A DNA stretch of 5,888 nt from Tannerella sp. (GTDB taxonomy: Bacteria > Bacteroidota > Bacteroidia > Bacteroidales > Tannerellaceae). A program made the translations under genes and the position numbers. Positions 1 to 5,867 of the stretch are shown one piece after another. Position 1 is the first letter of the stretch, and every line of letters begins with the position of its first letter. The stretch spans positions 1 through 5,888 of the forward strand of contig JAISJX010000328.1 of NCBI GenBank assembly GCA_031261145.1. Reading direction: 5' to 3'. The notes under the pieces were generated by a model. The model searched no databases and was not told the DNA's origin. It saw only the letters and a list, made by a program, of their open reading frames with translations.

Positions 1-2
1 GG

Positions 3-818
3 GGTACGCATCCCAACGATGTAAAACAGTATGACACAACTCAACTCAGAAAAGAGTTTTTAGTAGAAAAACTATTCGAACCGGAAGCAGTCCTGATGAC
101 TTACACGCACAACGACCGGTTGATTATCGGCGGCGCTTTTCCGGTGAATGAAACAATCAAATTGGAAACGGTCGATTTGATTCGTTCGGAATATTTTTGC
201 GAACGACGCGAAGCCGGAATCGTCTGCATCGAAGGCGAAGGCATCGTCTCAGTGGACGGAACTGATTATGAATTAGCGTATAAAGACGCTGTTTATGTAG
301 GACGTGGCGCAAAAGAGGTTTTTTTCAAAAGTAAAAACGCCCAACAACCGGCCAAATTCTATTTTGCCTCGTCACCGGCGCACACAAGTTATCCCACAGC
401 GCAAATAACGAAAGAATTGCGTCGTACGCGCGAATTGGGTGTCAAAGCGTTGTCCAATGAACGCACGCTGAATCAGCTTATCCTGAGCGAAATCGTTCCT
501 TGCTGCCAATTGCAGATAGGGTTGACCGAAATCAAGGAAGGAAGCGTATGGAACACCATGCCGCCGCATACCCATTCCCGCCGGATGGAAGCGTATTTCT
601 ATTTCAAAGTCCCTGAAAAACAATCTGTTTGTCATTTCATGGGAGAACCTCAGGAGACACGCCATATTTTCATGGGCAACGAACAGGCGGTTATTTCACC
701 CTCATGGTCTATCCATTCTGCCGCCGGAACAAGTAATTACACGTTTATCTGGGCCATGTGCGGCGAAAATCTGGACTATGACGATATGGATACGTTCACA
801 GCCGATAAACTGAGATAA
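3..818 (+). CDS. kduI: 5-dehydro-4-deoxy-D-glucuronate isomerase KduI (5' end cut by window edge)
   Basis: Cytoplasmic isomerase that converts 4-deoxy-L-threo-5-hexosulose uronate, the rearranged form of unsaturated uronate, to 3-deoxy-D-glycero-2,5-hexodiulosonate. The reading frame is open from base 3 with no stop, giving 271 visible codons. The codons before the first ATG (position 96) already encode family sequence, including LRKEFLVEK just upstream, so ATG 96 is an internal Met and only about ten N-terminal residues are missing (E. coli KduI has about 278). The cupin metal site is intact: HTH at 567-575 (H-x-H), the Glu five codons after the second His in RRMEAYF, and the later His in SWSIHS near 714. 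Other family blocks visible are YVGRGAKEV, PAHTSYPT, WNTMPPHTH, PQETRHI and the C-terminal GENLDYDDMD. The end is a TAA 21 nt before the next gene. Identity is clear from near-continuous similarity to remembered E. coli KduI; only the true start is unknown. Confidence 0.96.
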   Translation, partial: GTHPNDVKQYDTTQLRKEFLVEKLFEPEAVLMTYTHNDRLIIGGAFPVNETIKLETVDLIRSEYFCERREAGIVCIEGEGIVSVDGTDYELAYKDAVYVGRGAKEVFFKSKNAQQPAKFYFASSPAHTSYPTAQITKELRRTRELGVKALSNERTLNQLILSEIVPCCQLQIGLTEIKEGSVWNTMPPHTHSRRMEAYFYFKVPEKQSVCHFMGEPQETRHIFMGNEQAVISPSWSIHSAAGTSNYTFIWAMCGENLDYDDMDTFTADKLR

Positions 819-839
819 TACAACCTTCAACAGATAGTT

Positions 840-2009
840 ATGAAGACGAAAACTTTGATAGTATATTGTTGGATCGCTTTGATACTAACGGCCTGTTCAT
901 CAACGGGAATCGTTAGTGTCTCCGTCGAGAATCCAAGCGATTTTGACCGTTCGGCAGAATTGGTCGAGATTCCTCTTGACCGGATAAAGGCAAAAATCCA
1001 ACTGAACGAAGGACAAACCTGCCTCGTTCAGAATGAGGCGAAAGAAATTGTTCCATCTCAAATCACCTGCGATGGAAAACTGATTTTTCAAGCCGGAACG
1101 AAAGCCAAATCATCTGTCGCATACACTATTTCCGCCGGTGAAACGCAGATATTCAAATCTTTAACGTACGGACGTTTTATTTCCGAACGTAAAGATGATT
1201 TTGCCTGGGAAAACGACCGCGTCGCGTTTCGTATCTACGGCCCGGCGCTGGTTGAAATTGACGGCCCGAGCAACGGACTGGACCTCTGGTACAAACGTAC
1301 CGGTAATTTAATCATCGACAAATGGTATAAAGACGACATCGCCGGTGTACGCTCGTACCACCAAGACCACGGCGAAGGGCAGGACGATTACAAAGTCGGA
1401 CGCACCTTAGGCGCGGGAATGATGGCTCCGTACCTGAACGACACGCTTTGGCTGAACGAAAACTACGCCAAACAGGAGTTACTCGAAAACGGGCCGTTAC
1501 GTACTACATTCAAGTTGATTTACAAGGACATCGAAGCTGACGGAAAAACATTCGGCGAAAGCCGTACATTCTCTATCGACGCCGGTTCGCAACTGACCAA
1601 AGTCATACAGGAATTTGGCACAAGCGAAGCGATTCCCGTAGCCGCAGGTATTGTCAAGCGTGAAGGAGAGGACTTTATCCTGAAAAATACGCTGAAAAGC
1701 GGAATCGCCACCCTCATCTATGCCGAACCGAAAAACGAAGCGGTTGGGAATGTCTATGTCGGGATGGTTTTCCCTCTCGGATTGGAACGTACAACCGTGG
1801 ATACTTACACCATCATTCATCCGAAATCAGGAAAAGAAGAAACTCATTCACACGTGTCAGCCATCACAACGTATCAGCCCAATACGCCCATTACCTATTA
1901 CACAGGATACGGGTGGAGTAAATTCGGCTTCCCTGAAGTTGATGATTTTAAGGTCTATATCGGCAACTTTGCCGCAAGTCTCGAAAATCCGCTGATTATT
2001 ACGTATTGA
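840..2009 (+). CDS. DUF4861-type exported lipoprotein, function unknown
   Basis: A 389-residue protein with a lipoprotein signal: a short basic start (MKTK), a hydrophobic core (residues 6-16) and lipobox LTAC with the acylated Cys at 19. The residues after Cys are SSTG, without the acidic or lysine-acidic run that sends Bacteroides lipoproteins to the cell surface, so I infer a periplasm-facing anchor. The body looks like a beta-rich domain with blocks I associate with DUF4861: GRFISERKDDFAWENDRVAF from 111, GPSNGLDLWYKR from 142, DHGEGQDDYKVGRTLGAG from 176, GPLRTTF at 218, and YYTGYGWSKFGFP from 353. The conserved His and acidic residues near 174-183 are candidate active-site or ligand residues, but this is inference. 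The start is well fixed: the kduI stop is in the same frame and no other ATG lies between. Members of this family occur in polysaccharide utilisation loci. The position between kduI and kdgK suggests work on uronate-containing oligosaccharides (hydrolase, lyase, epimerase or binding protein). The family assignment is from memory of sequence blocks. Confidence 0.85.
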   Translation: MKTKTLIVYCWIALILTACSSTGIVSVSVENPSDFDRSAELVEIPLDRIKAKIQLNEGQTCLVQNEAKEIVPSQITCDGKLIFQAGTKAKSSVAYTISAGETQIFKSLTYGRFISERKDDFAWENDRVAFRIYGPALVEIDGPSNGLDLWYKRTGNLIIDKWYKDDIAGVRSYHQDHGEGQDDYKVGRTLGAGMMAPYLNDTLWLNENYAKQELLENGPLRTTFKLIYKDIEADGKTFGESRTFSIDAGSQLTKVIQEFGTSEAIPVAAGIVKREGEDFILKNTLKSGIATLIYAEPKNEAVGNVYVGMVFPLGLERTTVDTYTIIHPKSGKEETHSHVSAITTYQPNTPITYYTGYGWSKFGFPEVDDFKVYIGNFAASLENPLIITY

Positions 2010-2014
2010 CAAAA

Positions 2015-2053
2015 CAATTAAACAAGACAGTTAAACAAGATAGTTGAATAAGA
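2015..2053 (+). repeat. Three tandem 13-nt repeats ending at the kdgK start codon
   Basis: Units at 2015-2027 (CAATTAAACAAGA), 2028-2040 (CAGTTAAACAAGA) and 2041-2053 (TAGTTGAATAAGA). Units 1 and 2 differ at one base; unit 3 differs from unit 2 at three. The last base of unit 3 is the A of the ATG at 2053. The array fills most of the 43-nt gap after the lipoprotein gene and forms the A-rich leader of kdgK. It has no Shine-Dalgarno motif. Confidence 0.8.
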
Positions 2054-3090
2054 TGAAAAAAGTAGTTACATTCGGAGAAATCATGTTACGTCTATCCACT
2101 CCCGGATACCAACGGTTTATACAATCCACATCGTTAAACGCCACTTTTGGCGGCGGCGAGGCCAATGTGGCCGTATCGCTTGCCAACTATGGGATTCCGG
2201 CAGAATTTGTGACGGTTCTTCCTCAGAACGATATTGCAGAATGGTGTATTTCCGAGTTACGTAAATATAATGTAGGCGTCCATAATATCAGTCGCGGCGG
2301 CGACCGGGTAGGTATTTATTTCCTTGAAACCGGAGCTGTCGCCCGCGGTTCCAAAGTGGTGTACGACCGCGCCAATTCCGCCATTGCGGAGATTCAGCCG
2401 GGAACCATCAACTGGGACGAGGTATTCGAAGATGCCCAGTGGTTTCATTGGACGGGAATCACGCCCGCGCTCTCGCAAGGCGCCGCCGACACGTGCTTGG
2501 AAGCTATTCAGGCAGCCAACAGGTTAGGGATTACCGTTTCATGCGATTTGAACTATCGCAAGAATCTGTGGAAATACGGCAAAACGGCAGCCGAAGTCAT
2601 GCCCGCCTTAGTCGAAGGGTGCGATGTGATTCTGGGGAATGAAGAAGACGCCGATAAAGTGTTCGGAATCAAACCCGAAAGTTTCGATGTCGCCCATACC
2701 CGCGGCGAAGTGAACGCCCTTCAGTTTGAATCGGTTTGTACACAGTTGAAACAACGTTTTCCGAAATCTAAAAAAGTAATCATCACGCTTCGAGGCTCTA
2801 TCAATGCCAATTACAACACGTGGAAAGGCATTCTTCACGCCGATAAACTGTACGAATCGAAACGCTACGACATCTCCCACATCGTGGATCGTGTCGGTGG
2901 CGGCGACTCTTTTATGGGCGGATTAATCTACGGGCTTATCACCTACCCCGATAATCCTCAGAAAACGCTTGATTTTGCAGTAGCCGCTTCGGCGTTGAAA
3001 CATACCGTTTTCGGCGATTTCAACCTGGTCACTGTGGCCGAAGTCGAAACGCTGTTGAAAGGCGACGGCTCAGGCCGGGTGTCCAGATAA
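2053..3090 (+). CDS. kdgK: 2-keto-3-deoxygluconate kinase (PfkB/ribokinase family)
   Basis: ATP-dependent kinase that turns KDG into 2-keto-3-deoxy-6-phosphogluconate (KDPG), the substrate of Eda aldolase, in the cytoplasm. I take ATG 2053 as the start (345 residues, MKKVVTFGEIMLRLSTPG), typical of Bacteroidota homologues. An in-frame TTG at 2044 would add only three residues lying inside a repeat, and TAG at 2041 closes the frame upstream. PfkB signature 1 is at about 33-45 (GGGEANVAVSLAN). Signature 2 is VDRVGGGDSFMGG at about 278-290, with the GGGD anion hole and catalytic Asp285. YDRANSA (about 104-110) and DLNYRKNLW (about 165-173) are the sugar-acid contacting blocks of the KDG-kinase branch, which argues against ribokinase or fructokinase. 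It is longer than E. coli KdgK (309), with extra sequence near 205-225. Position between kduI and the SDR gene fits the pathway order. No Shine-Dalgarno motif is seen. Confidence 0.93.
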   Translation: MKKVVTFGEIMLRLSTPGYQRFIQSTSLNATFGGGEANVAVSLANYGIPAEFVTVLPQNDIAEWCISELRKYNVGVHNISRGGDRVGIYFLETGAVARGSKVVYDRANSAIAEIQPGTINWDEVFEDAQWFHWTGITPALSQGAADTCLEAIQAANRLGITVSCDLNYRKNLWKYGKTAAEVMPALVEGCDVILGNEEDADKVFGIKPESFDVAHTRGEVNALQFESVCTQLKQRFPKSKKVIITLRGSINANYNTWKGILHADKLYESKRYDISHIVDRVGGGDSFMGGLIYGLITYPDNPQKTLDFAVAASALKHTVFGDFNLVTVAEVETLLKGDGSGRVSR

Positions 3091-3098
3091 AATGATTT

Positions 3099-3123
3099 AT
3101 TAAAATTAACAATTAAAATAACA
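3099..3123 (+). repeat. Imperfect A/T-rich direct repeat in the kduD leader
   Basis: ATTAAAATTAACA (3099-3111) is followed directly by ATTAAAATAACA (3112-3123), the same unit with one T missing. It lies 4 nt before the ATG at 3128 and recalls the TTAAACAAG units before kdgK. The array is short and low in complexity, so chance is possible. Confidence 0.5.
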
Positions 3124-3127
3124 AGTA

Positions 3128-3922
3128 ATGAACAATCAATTTTCACTAAACGGAAAGGTCGCTTTGGTAACAGGCGCATCTTACGGCATTGGGTTCGCGA
3201 TTGCTACCGCTTTTGCCAAAGCCGGGGCTACCGTCACATTCAATGACATCAATCAGGAATTAGTCAATAAAGGACTTGCTTCGTACGCCGAAGCCGGCAT
3301 CAAAGCGCATGGTTATGTGTGCGATGTGACCAATGAAGAACAAGTAAACAATCTGGCCGCCCAAATCGAAAAAGAGGTTGGCGTAATTGACATCTTAGTC
3401 AATAATGCCGGCATTATCAAACGGATTCCCATGCACGAAATGAAAGCGGCCGAATTTCGTCAGGTAATTGATATTGACCTGAACGGCCCGTTTATCGTTT
3501 CCAAAGCCGTTATTCCGGCTATGATTAAAAAAGGTGGCGGCAAAATCATCAATATCTGTTCGATGATGAGCGAGCTGGGACGCGAAACGGTTTCGGCCTA
3601 CGCCGCCGCGAAAGGCGGTCTGAAGATGCTGACCCGGAACATTGCGTCCGAATACGGCGAGTACAATATCCAGTGCAACGGCATCGGGCCGGGCTACATC
3701 GCCACGCCGCAAACAGCGCCCTTGCGTGAGATTCAACCCGACGGCTCCAGACATCCGTTCGACCAGTTCATCATCGCCAAAACACCCGCTGCGCGTTGGG
3801 GAACTACCGCAGATTTGGAAGGCCCGGCCGTGTTCTTAGCTTCCGAAGCCTCCGACTTTGTGAACGGACATATATTATATGTAGATGGCGGAATCCTTGC
3901 GTATATTGGTAAACAACCTTAA
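3128..3922 (+). CDS. kduD: SDR-family dehydrogenase: 2-deoxy-D-gluconate / 5-keto reductase acting as KduD (IdnO-like)
   Basis: Classical short-chain dehydrogenase of 264 residues, expected to reduce 3-deoxy-D-glycero-2,5-hexodiulosonate (the KduI product) to KDG with NAD(P)H in the cytoplasm. Motifs in order: nucleotide-binding TGASYGIG (15-22), acidic D40 at the end of beta-2, CDVT with D66, NNAG (92-95), structural Asn119, catalytic Ser145, Tyr158 and Lys162 in YAAAK, PGY (188-190), and the C-terminal VNGHILYVDGG. The stretch ICSMMSELGRE around Ser145 and the TPAARWG block resemble E. coli gluconate 5-dehydrogenase IdnO more than E. coli KduD, so automatic annotation may say gluconate 5-dehydrogenase. 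The adjacency to kduI and kdgK is why I name the KduD role. The in-frame stop at 3119-3121 leaves ATG 3128 as the only reasonable start. The 37-nt leader is A/T-rich and lacks a Shine-Dalgarno motif. Confidence 0.87.
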   Translation: MNNQFSLNGKVALVTGASYGIGFAIATAFAKAGATVTFNDINQELVNKGLASYAEAGIKAHGYVCDVTNEEQVNNLAAQIEKEVGVIDILVNNAGIIKRIPMHEMKAAEFRQVIDIDLNGPFIVSKAVIPAMIKKGGGKIINICSMMSELGRETVSAYAAAKGGLKMLTRNIASEYGEYNIQCNGIGPGYIATPQTAPLREIQPDGSRHPFDQFIIAKTPAARWGTTADLEGPAVFLASEASDFVNGHILYVDGGILAYIGKQP

Positions 3923-3937
3923 TTTAAAACATATAAC

Positions 3938-5473
3938 ATGAATGATTCAAATCAGAAAATGACCAATTTCCGCTGGGTAATGTGCGCTATGTTATTCGTA
4001 GCCACCACAGTCAATTATTTAGACCGGCAGGTACTCTCGCTCACGTGGGATGAGTTTATCAAACCTGAATTTCACTGGAACGATGCTATTTATGGGAAAA
4101 TAACGGCTTGGTTCTCCATATTCTATGCAGTATGTATGCTTTTTGCCGGAAAGTTTGTGGACTGGATGGGCACCAAAAAAGGATATTTATGGGCCATCGG
4201 CGTATGGTCGGTCGGCGCTTGCCTGCATGCTGTTTGCGGTATTTTTACCGAAGCGTGGGTGGGACTTGGCTCGGCTGCCGAATTGGCAAAAGCGACCGGC
4301 GACACTGCCGTGATCGTAGCCACCGTCAGTATGTATGCTTTCCTTGTTGCCCGTTCGGTATTAGCGTTGGGTGAAGCAGGGAATTTCCCGGCAGCTATCA
4401 AAGTAACGGCCGAATATAATCCGAAAAAAGACAGAGCTTATTCAACCTCTATCTTCAACGCCGGTGCATCCGTAGGAGCGCTGATTTCACCGCTGACTAT
4501 TCCGCCTTTGGCTAAAGCGTATGGTTGGGAAATGGCTTTTGTAATCATCGGAGCGCTTGGTTTTATTTGGATGGGTTTTTGGGTGTTTCTTTATAATGCA
4601 CCCGAAAAAAACAAATTTGTAAACAAAGCCGAGTTGGATTATATCGAACAGGACAAAGCCGAAGAAACCGAAAAACCGGCGTTGACTGCTGACGGCGCTG
4701 AAAAGAAAATCAGCTTCTTGAAATCGTTTACATACAAACAAACATGGGCTTTTGCTTTTGGTAAGTTCATGACCGATGGCGTGTGGTGGTTCTTCCTGTT
4801 CTGGACGCCTTCGTATCTGAGCGCTAATTTTGGAATCAAAACCAGCGAAGGTTTGGGTATGGGGCTTATTTTCACGCTTTATGCCATTACTACTGTATTG
4901 TCTATATACGGCGGCAAGTTACCGACCATTTTTATCAACCGTTCCGGGCAAAATCCTTATGCGGCACGTATGAAAGCGATGTTGATATTCGCCTTTTTCC
5001 CGCTATTTGTGCTTTTGGCTCAACCTTTGGGCGAATGGTTTACGCCTTCGCTCGGACAGAATGCGGCATGGCTGTCGGTTATAATGATTAGTATGGGATG
5101 TGCAGCCCACCAGGCCTGGTCGGCAAATATTTTCTCATCCGTTGGCGACATGTTTCCAAAAAGTGCGATAGCGACCATCACGGGTATAGGTGGTATGGCG
5201 GGCGGATTGGGTTCGATGTTTATACAAATGTCTGCCGGAAGTCTGTTTACTTATGCTGCCGGAAGTACCATGAAAGACGGTAATTTGATAGAAATGACCA
5301 AAGATTTATTAGCAGAAGGATTTACCTACGTGCGCGAACCCTTGACATTCCTTGGTTTTGAAGGCAAACCTGCCGGATATTTTATCATGTTCATTTTCTG
5401 TGCGCTGGCTTATCTTATTGGTTGGGTAGTGATGAAATCATTAGTTCCAAAATACAAACTGATTCATGATTAA
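3938..5473 (+). CDS. exuT: ExuT-like hexuronate MFS transporter (anion:cation symporter family)
   Basis: Inner-membrane secondary transporter of the major facilitator superfamily, ACS branch, probably importing hexuronates or unsaturated/deoxy uronates by proton symport. Family marks: NYLDRQVLS (26-34) in TM1, D75 with GTKKG (78-82) in the TM2-3 loop, RSVLALGEAGNFPAAIK (139-155) in TM4, the central cytoplasmic loop with charged residues about 223-265, and CAAHQAWSANIF (388-399) followed by the glycine-rich TM11 region. About twelve hydrophobic segments can be seen. At 511 residues it is longer than E. coli ExuT (432): extra sequence sits at about 103-132 before TM4 and at about 441-478 before the last helix. 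ATG 3938 follows the preceding stop by 15 nt with the in-frame TAA 3920-3922 closing the frame; ATG 3959 is a possible shorter start. Substrate is inferred from context; galacturonate, glucuronate or a KDG-like compound are all possible. Confidence 0.9.
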   Translation: MNDSNQKMTNFRWVMCAMLFVATTVNYLDRQVLSLTWDEFIKPEFHWNDAIYGKITAWFSIFYAVCMLFAGKFVDWMGTKKGYLWAIGVWSVGACLHAVCGIFTEAWVGLGSAAELAKATGDTAVIVATVSMYAFLVARSVLALGEAGNFPAAIKVTAEYNPKKDRAYSTSIFNAGASVGALISPLTIPPLAKAYGWEMAFVIIGALGFIWMGFWVFLYNAPEKNKFVNKAELDYIEQDKAEETEKPALTADGAEKKISFLKSFTYKQTWAFAFGKFMTDGVWWFFLFWTPSYLSANFGIKTSEGLGMGLIFTLYAITTVLSIYGGKLPTIFINRSGQNPYAARMKAMLIFAFFPLFVLLAQPLGEWFTPSLGQNAAWLSVIMISMGCAAHQAWSANIFSSVGDMFPKSAIATITGIGGMAGGLGSMFIQMSAGSLFTYAAGSTMKDGNLIEMTKDLLAEGFTYVREPLTFLGFEGKPAGYFIMFIFCALAYLIGWVVMKSLVPKYKLIHD

Positions 5474-5481
5474 TTCAGCAG

Positions 5482-5548
5482 GCCATTCAACTTTTACCTA
5501 TTCACTTCCACTATTTTAGAAAAGTGAACTATGCAAAAGTTGAATGGC
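5482..5548 (+). terminator. Long two-part stem-loop closing the uronate operon
   Basis: A perfect 14-bp outer stem pairs 5482-5495 (GCCATTCAACTTTT) with 5535-5548. An internal loop of 5 and 6 nt follows, then a 7-bp inner stem TTCACTT (5501-5507) with AAGTGAA (5522-5528) and a 14-nt loop. The T-rich stretch TTCTTTATCT follows at 5549-5558. It starts 8 nt after the transporter stop. This fits an intrinsic terminator or a 3'-end stabilising hairpin; the T tract is interrupted, so termination strength is uncertain. Confidence 0.75.
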
Positions 5549-5562
5549 TTCTTTATCTGCCA

Positions 5563-5594
5563 AATCCGTTTTTTTAGAAAAAAAAGGCCGGATT
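5563..5594. repeat. A/T-rich inverted repeat upstream of the tRNA promoter
   Basis: AATCCG (5563-5568) followed by seven T pairs with eight A followed by CGGATT (5589-5594). There is a 3-nt GGC bulge on the right side and a 2-nt AG loop. It ends 2 nt before the TTTG of the tRNA promoter. It may be an extra terminator element for the operon or simply an A/T-rich upstream tract. Confidence 0.5.
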
Positions 5595-5596
5595 CC

Positions 5597-5627
5597 TTTG
5601 TAGAAAAGAATATAACAGCTACTTTTG
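5597..5627 (+). promoter_or_regulatory. Bacteroidota-type promoter of tRNA-Lys
   Basis: A -33 box TTTG at 5597-5600 and a -7 box TACTTTTG at 5620-5627 match the known Bacteroidota consensus (TTTG and TAnnTTTG) exactly, with 19 nt between them. Transcription should start a few bases after 5627, leaving a leader of roughly 10-20 nt before the mature tRNA. Confidence 0.8.
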
Positions 5628-5648
5628 CAGTCGCAAATAGCGAAAAAT

Positions 5649-5721
5649 GACTCCGTAGCTCAGTTGGTAGAGCAAATGACTCTTAATCATTGGGTCGAGG
5701 GTTCGAGCCCCTCCGGGGTCA
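5649..5721 (+). tRNA. tRNA-Lys (anticodon CUU)
   Basis: A complete cloverleaf of 73 nt. The acceptor stem GACTCCG (5649-5655) pairs with CGGGGTC (5714-5720) with one T-G wobble. The D arm is GCTC (5658-5661) with GAGC (5670-5673). The anticodon stem AATGA/TCATT (5675-5679, 5687-5691) encloses loop CTCTTAA with anticodon CTT at 5682-5684, reading codon AAG. The variable loop has 5 nt, and the T arm GAGGG/CCCTC encloses loop TTCGAGC. The discriminator is A5721. CCA is not encoded (the next bases are CTT), so it must be added after transcription. No second tRNA follows. Confidence 0.97.
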
Positions 5722-5745
5722 CTTAAAAGCGAAGCAAAATGCAGT

Positions 5746-5779
5746 AAAATCCTGGTTTTTCAAAGAAATCAGGATTTTT
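5746..5779 (+). terminator. Intrinsic terminator after tRNA-Lys
   Basis: A 9-bp stem AAAATCCTG (5746-5754) with CAGGATTTT (5770-5778), extended inward by weaker T-A and wobble pairs around the loop CAAA. The right arm runs into T5 (5775-5779) and then GCTTTT. It lies 24 nt after the tRNA, where a terminator for a single-gene unit is expected. Confidence 0.75.
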
Positions 5780-5821
5780 GCTTTTAAATCCTTCTGGCCT
5801 TTTAATGGATCATTCAAAAAT

Positions 5822-5855
5822 TTTTTCATGTTTTCTCGCGATAAAACATGAAAAA
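5822..5855. repeat. 34-bp near-perfect palindrome, candidate operator
   Basis: Arms of 13 bp, TTTTTCATGTTTT (5822-5834) and AAAACATGAAAAA (5843-5855), match perfectly. The 8-nt centre contains the palindrome TCGCGA (5836-5841), so only the pair 5835/5842 breaks the dyad. It ends 4 nt before a -7 box and covers the place where the -33 box should be, as expected for a repressor or activator site. A hairpin in DNA or RNA is the other possibility. Confidence 0.65.
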
Positions 5856-5859
5856 GTAT

Positions 5860-5867
5860 TATCTTTG
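5860..5867 (+). promoter_or_regulatory. Bacteroidota -7 promoter box at the right edge
   Basis: TATCTTTG matches the TAnnTTTG consensus exactly. No TTTG is found 19-21 nt upstream, where the centre of the palindrome lies, so the -33 box is absent or very weak. This would fit a promoter that needs an activator or is controlled at the palindrome. The transcribed gene must begin beyond base 5888. Confidence 0.65.

Noticed and set aside
96..818. ATG at 96 as the true start of kduI
   Set aside because: The frame stays open to base 3 and the 31 codons before this ATG encode recognisable KduI N-terminal sequence (LRKEFLVEK), so the gene begins before the window.
1497..1820. Minus-strand open frame opposite the lipoprotein gene
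   Set aside because: It is fully antisense to a well-supported gene, the product has no recognisable domain, and no promoter or leader is seen. The same applies to the minus-strand frame at 372-665 within kduI.
2044..2052. TTG at 2044 as the kdgK start
   Set aside because: It would add only MNK, encoded by the third tandem repeat unit. ATG 2053 matches the usual MKKVVTFGE start of the family.
2015..2053. The 13-nt repeats as a CRISPR-like array
   Set aside because: The units are contiguous with no spacers, are very short, and there are no cas genes.
2010..3127. Internal promoters in the gaps before kdgK and kduD
   Set aside because: Neither gap contains a TAnnTTTG box with an upstream TTTG at the right spacing; the genes are better read as one transcript.
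3395..3754. Minus-strand open frame of 119 codons opposite kduD
   Set aside because: It lies wholly inside a strongly conserved SDR gene, has no family features, and is explained as a shadow of the plus-strand coding bias.
5649..5721. tRNA-Lys as an attachment site of an integrated element
   Set aside because: No second copy of the tRNA 3' end, integrase or other mobile-element gene is visible in the window, and the tRNA has its own promoter and terminator.
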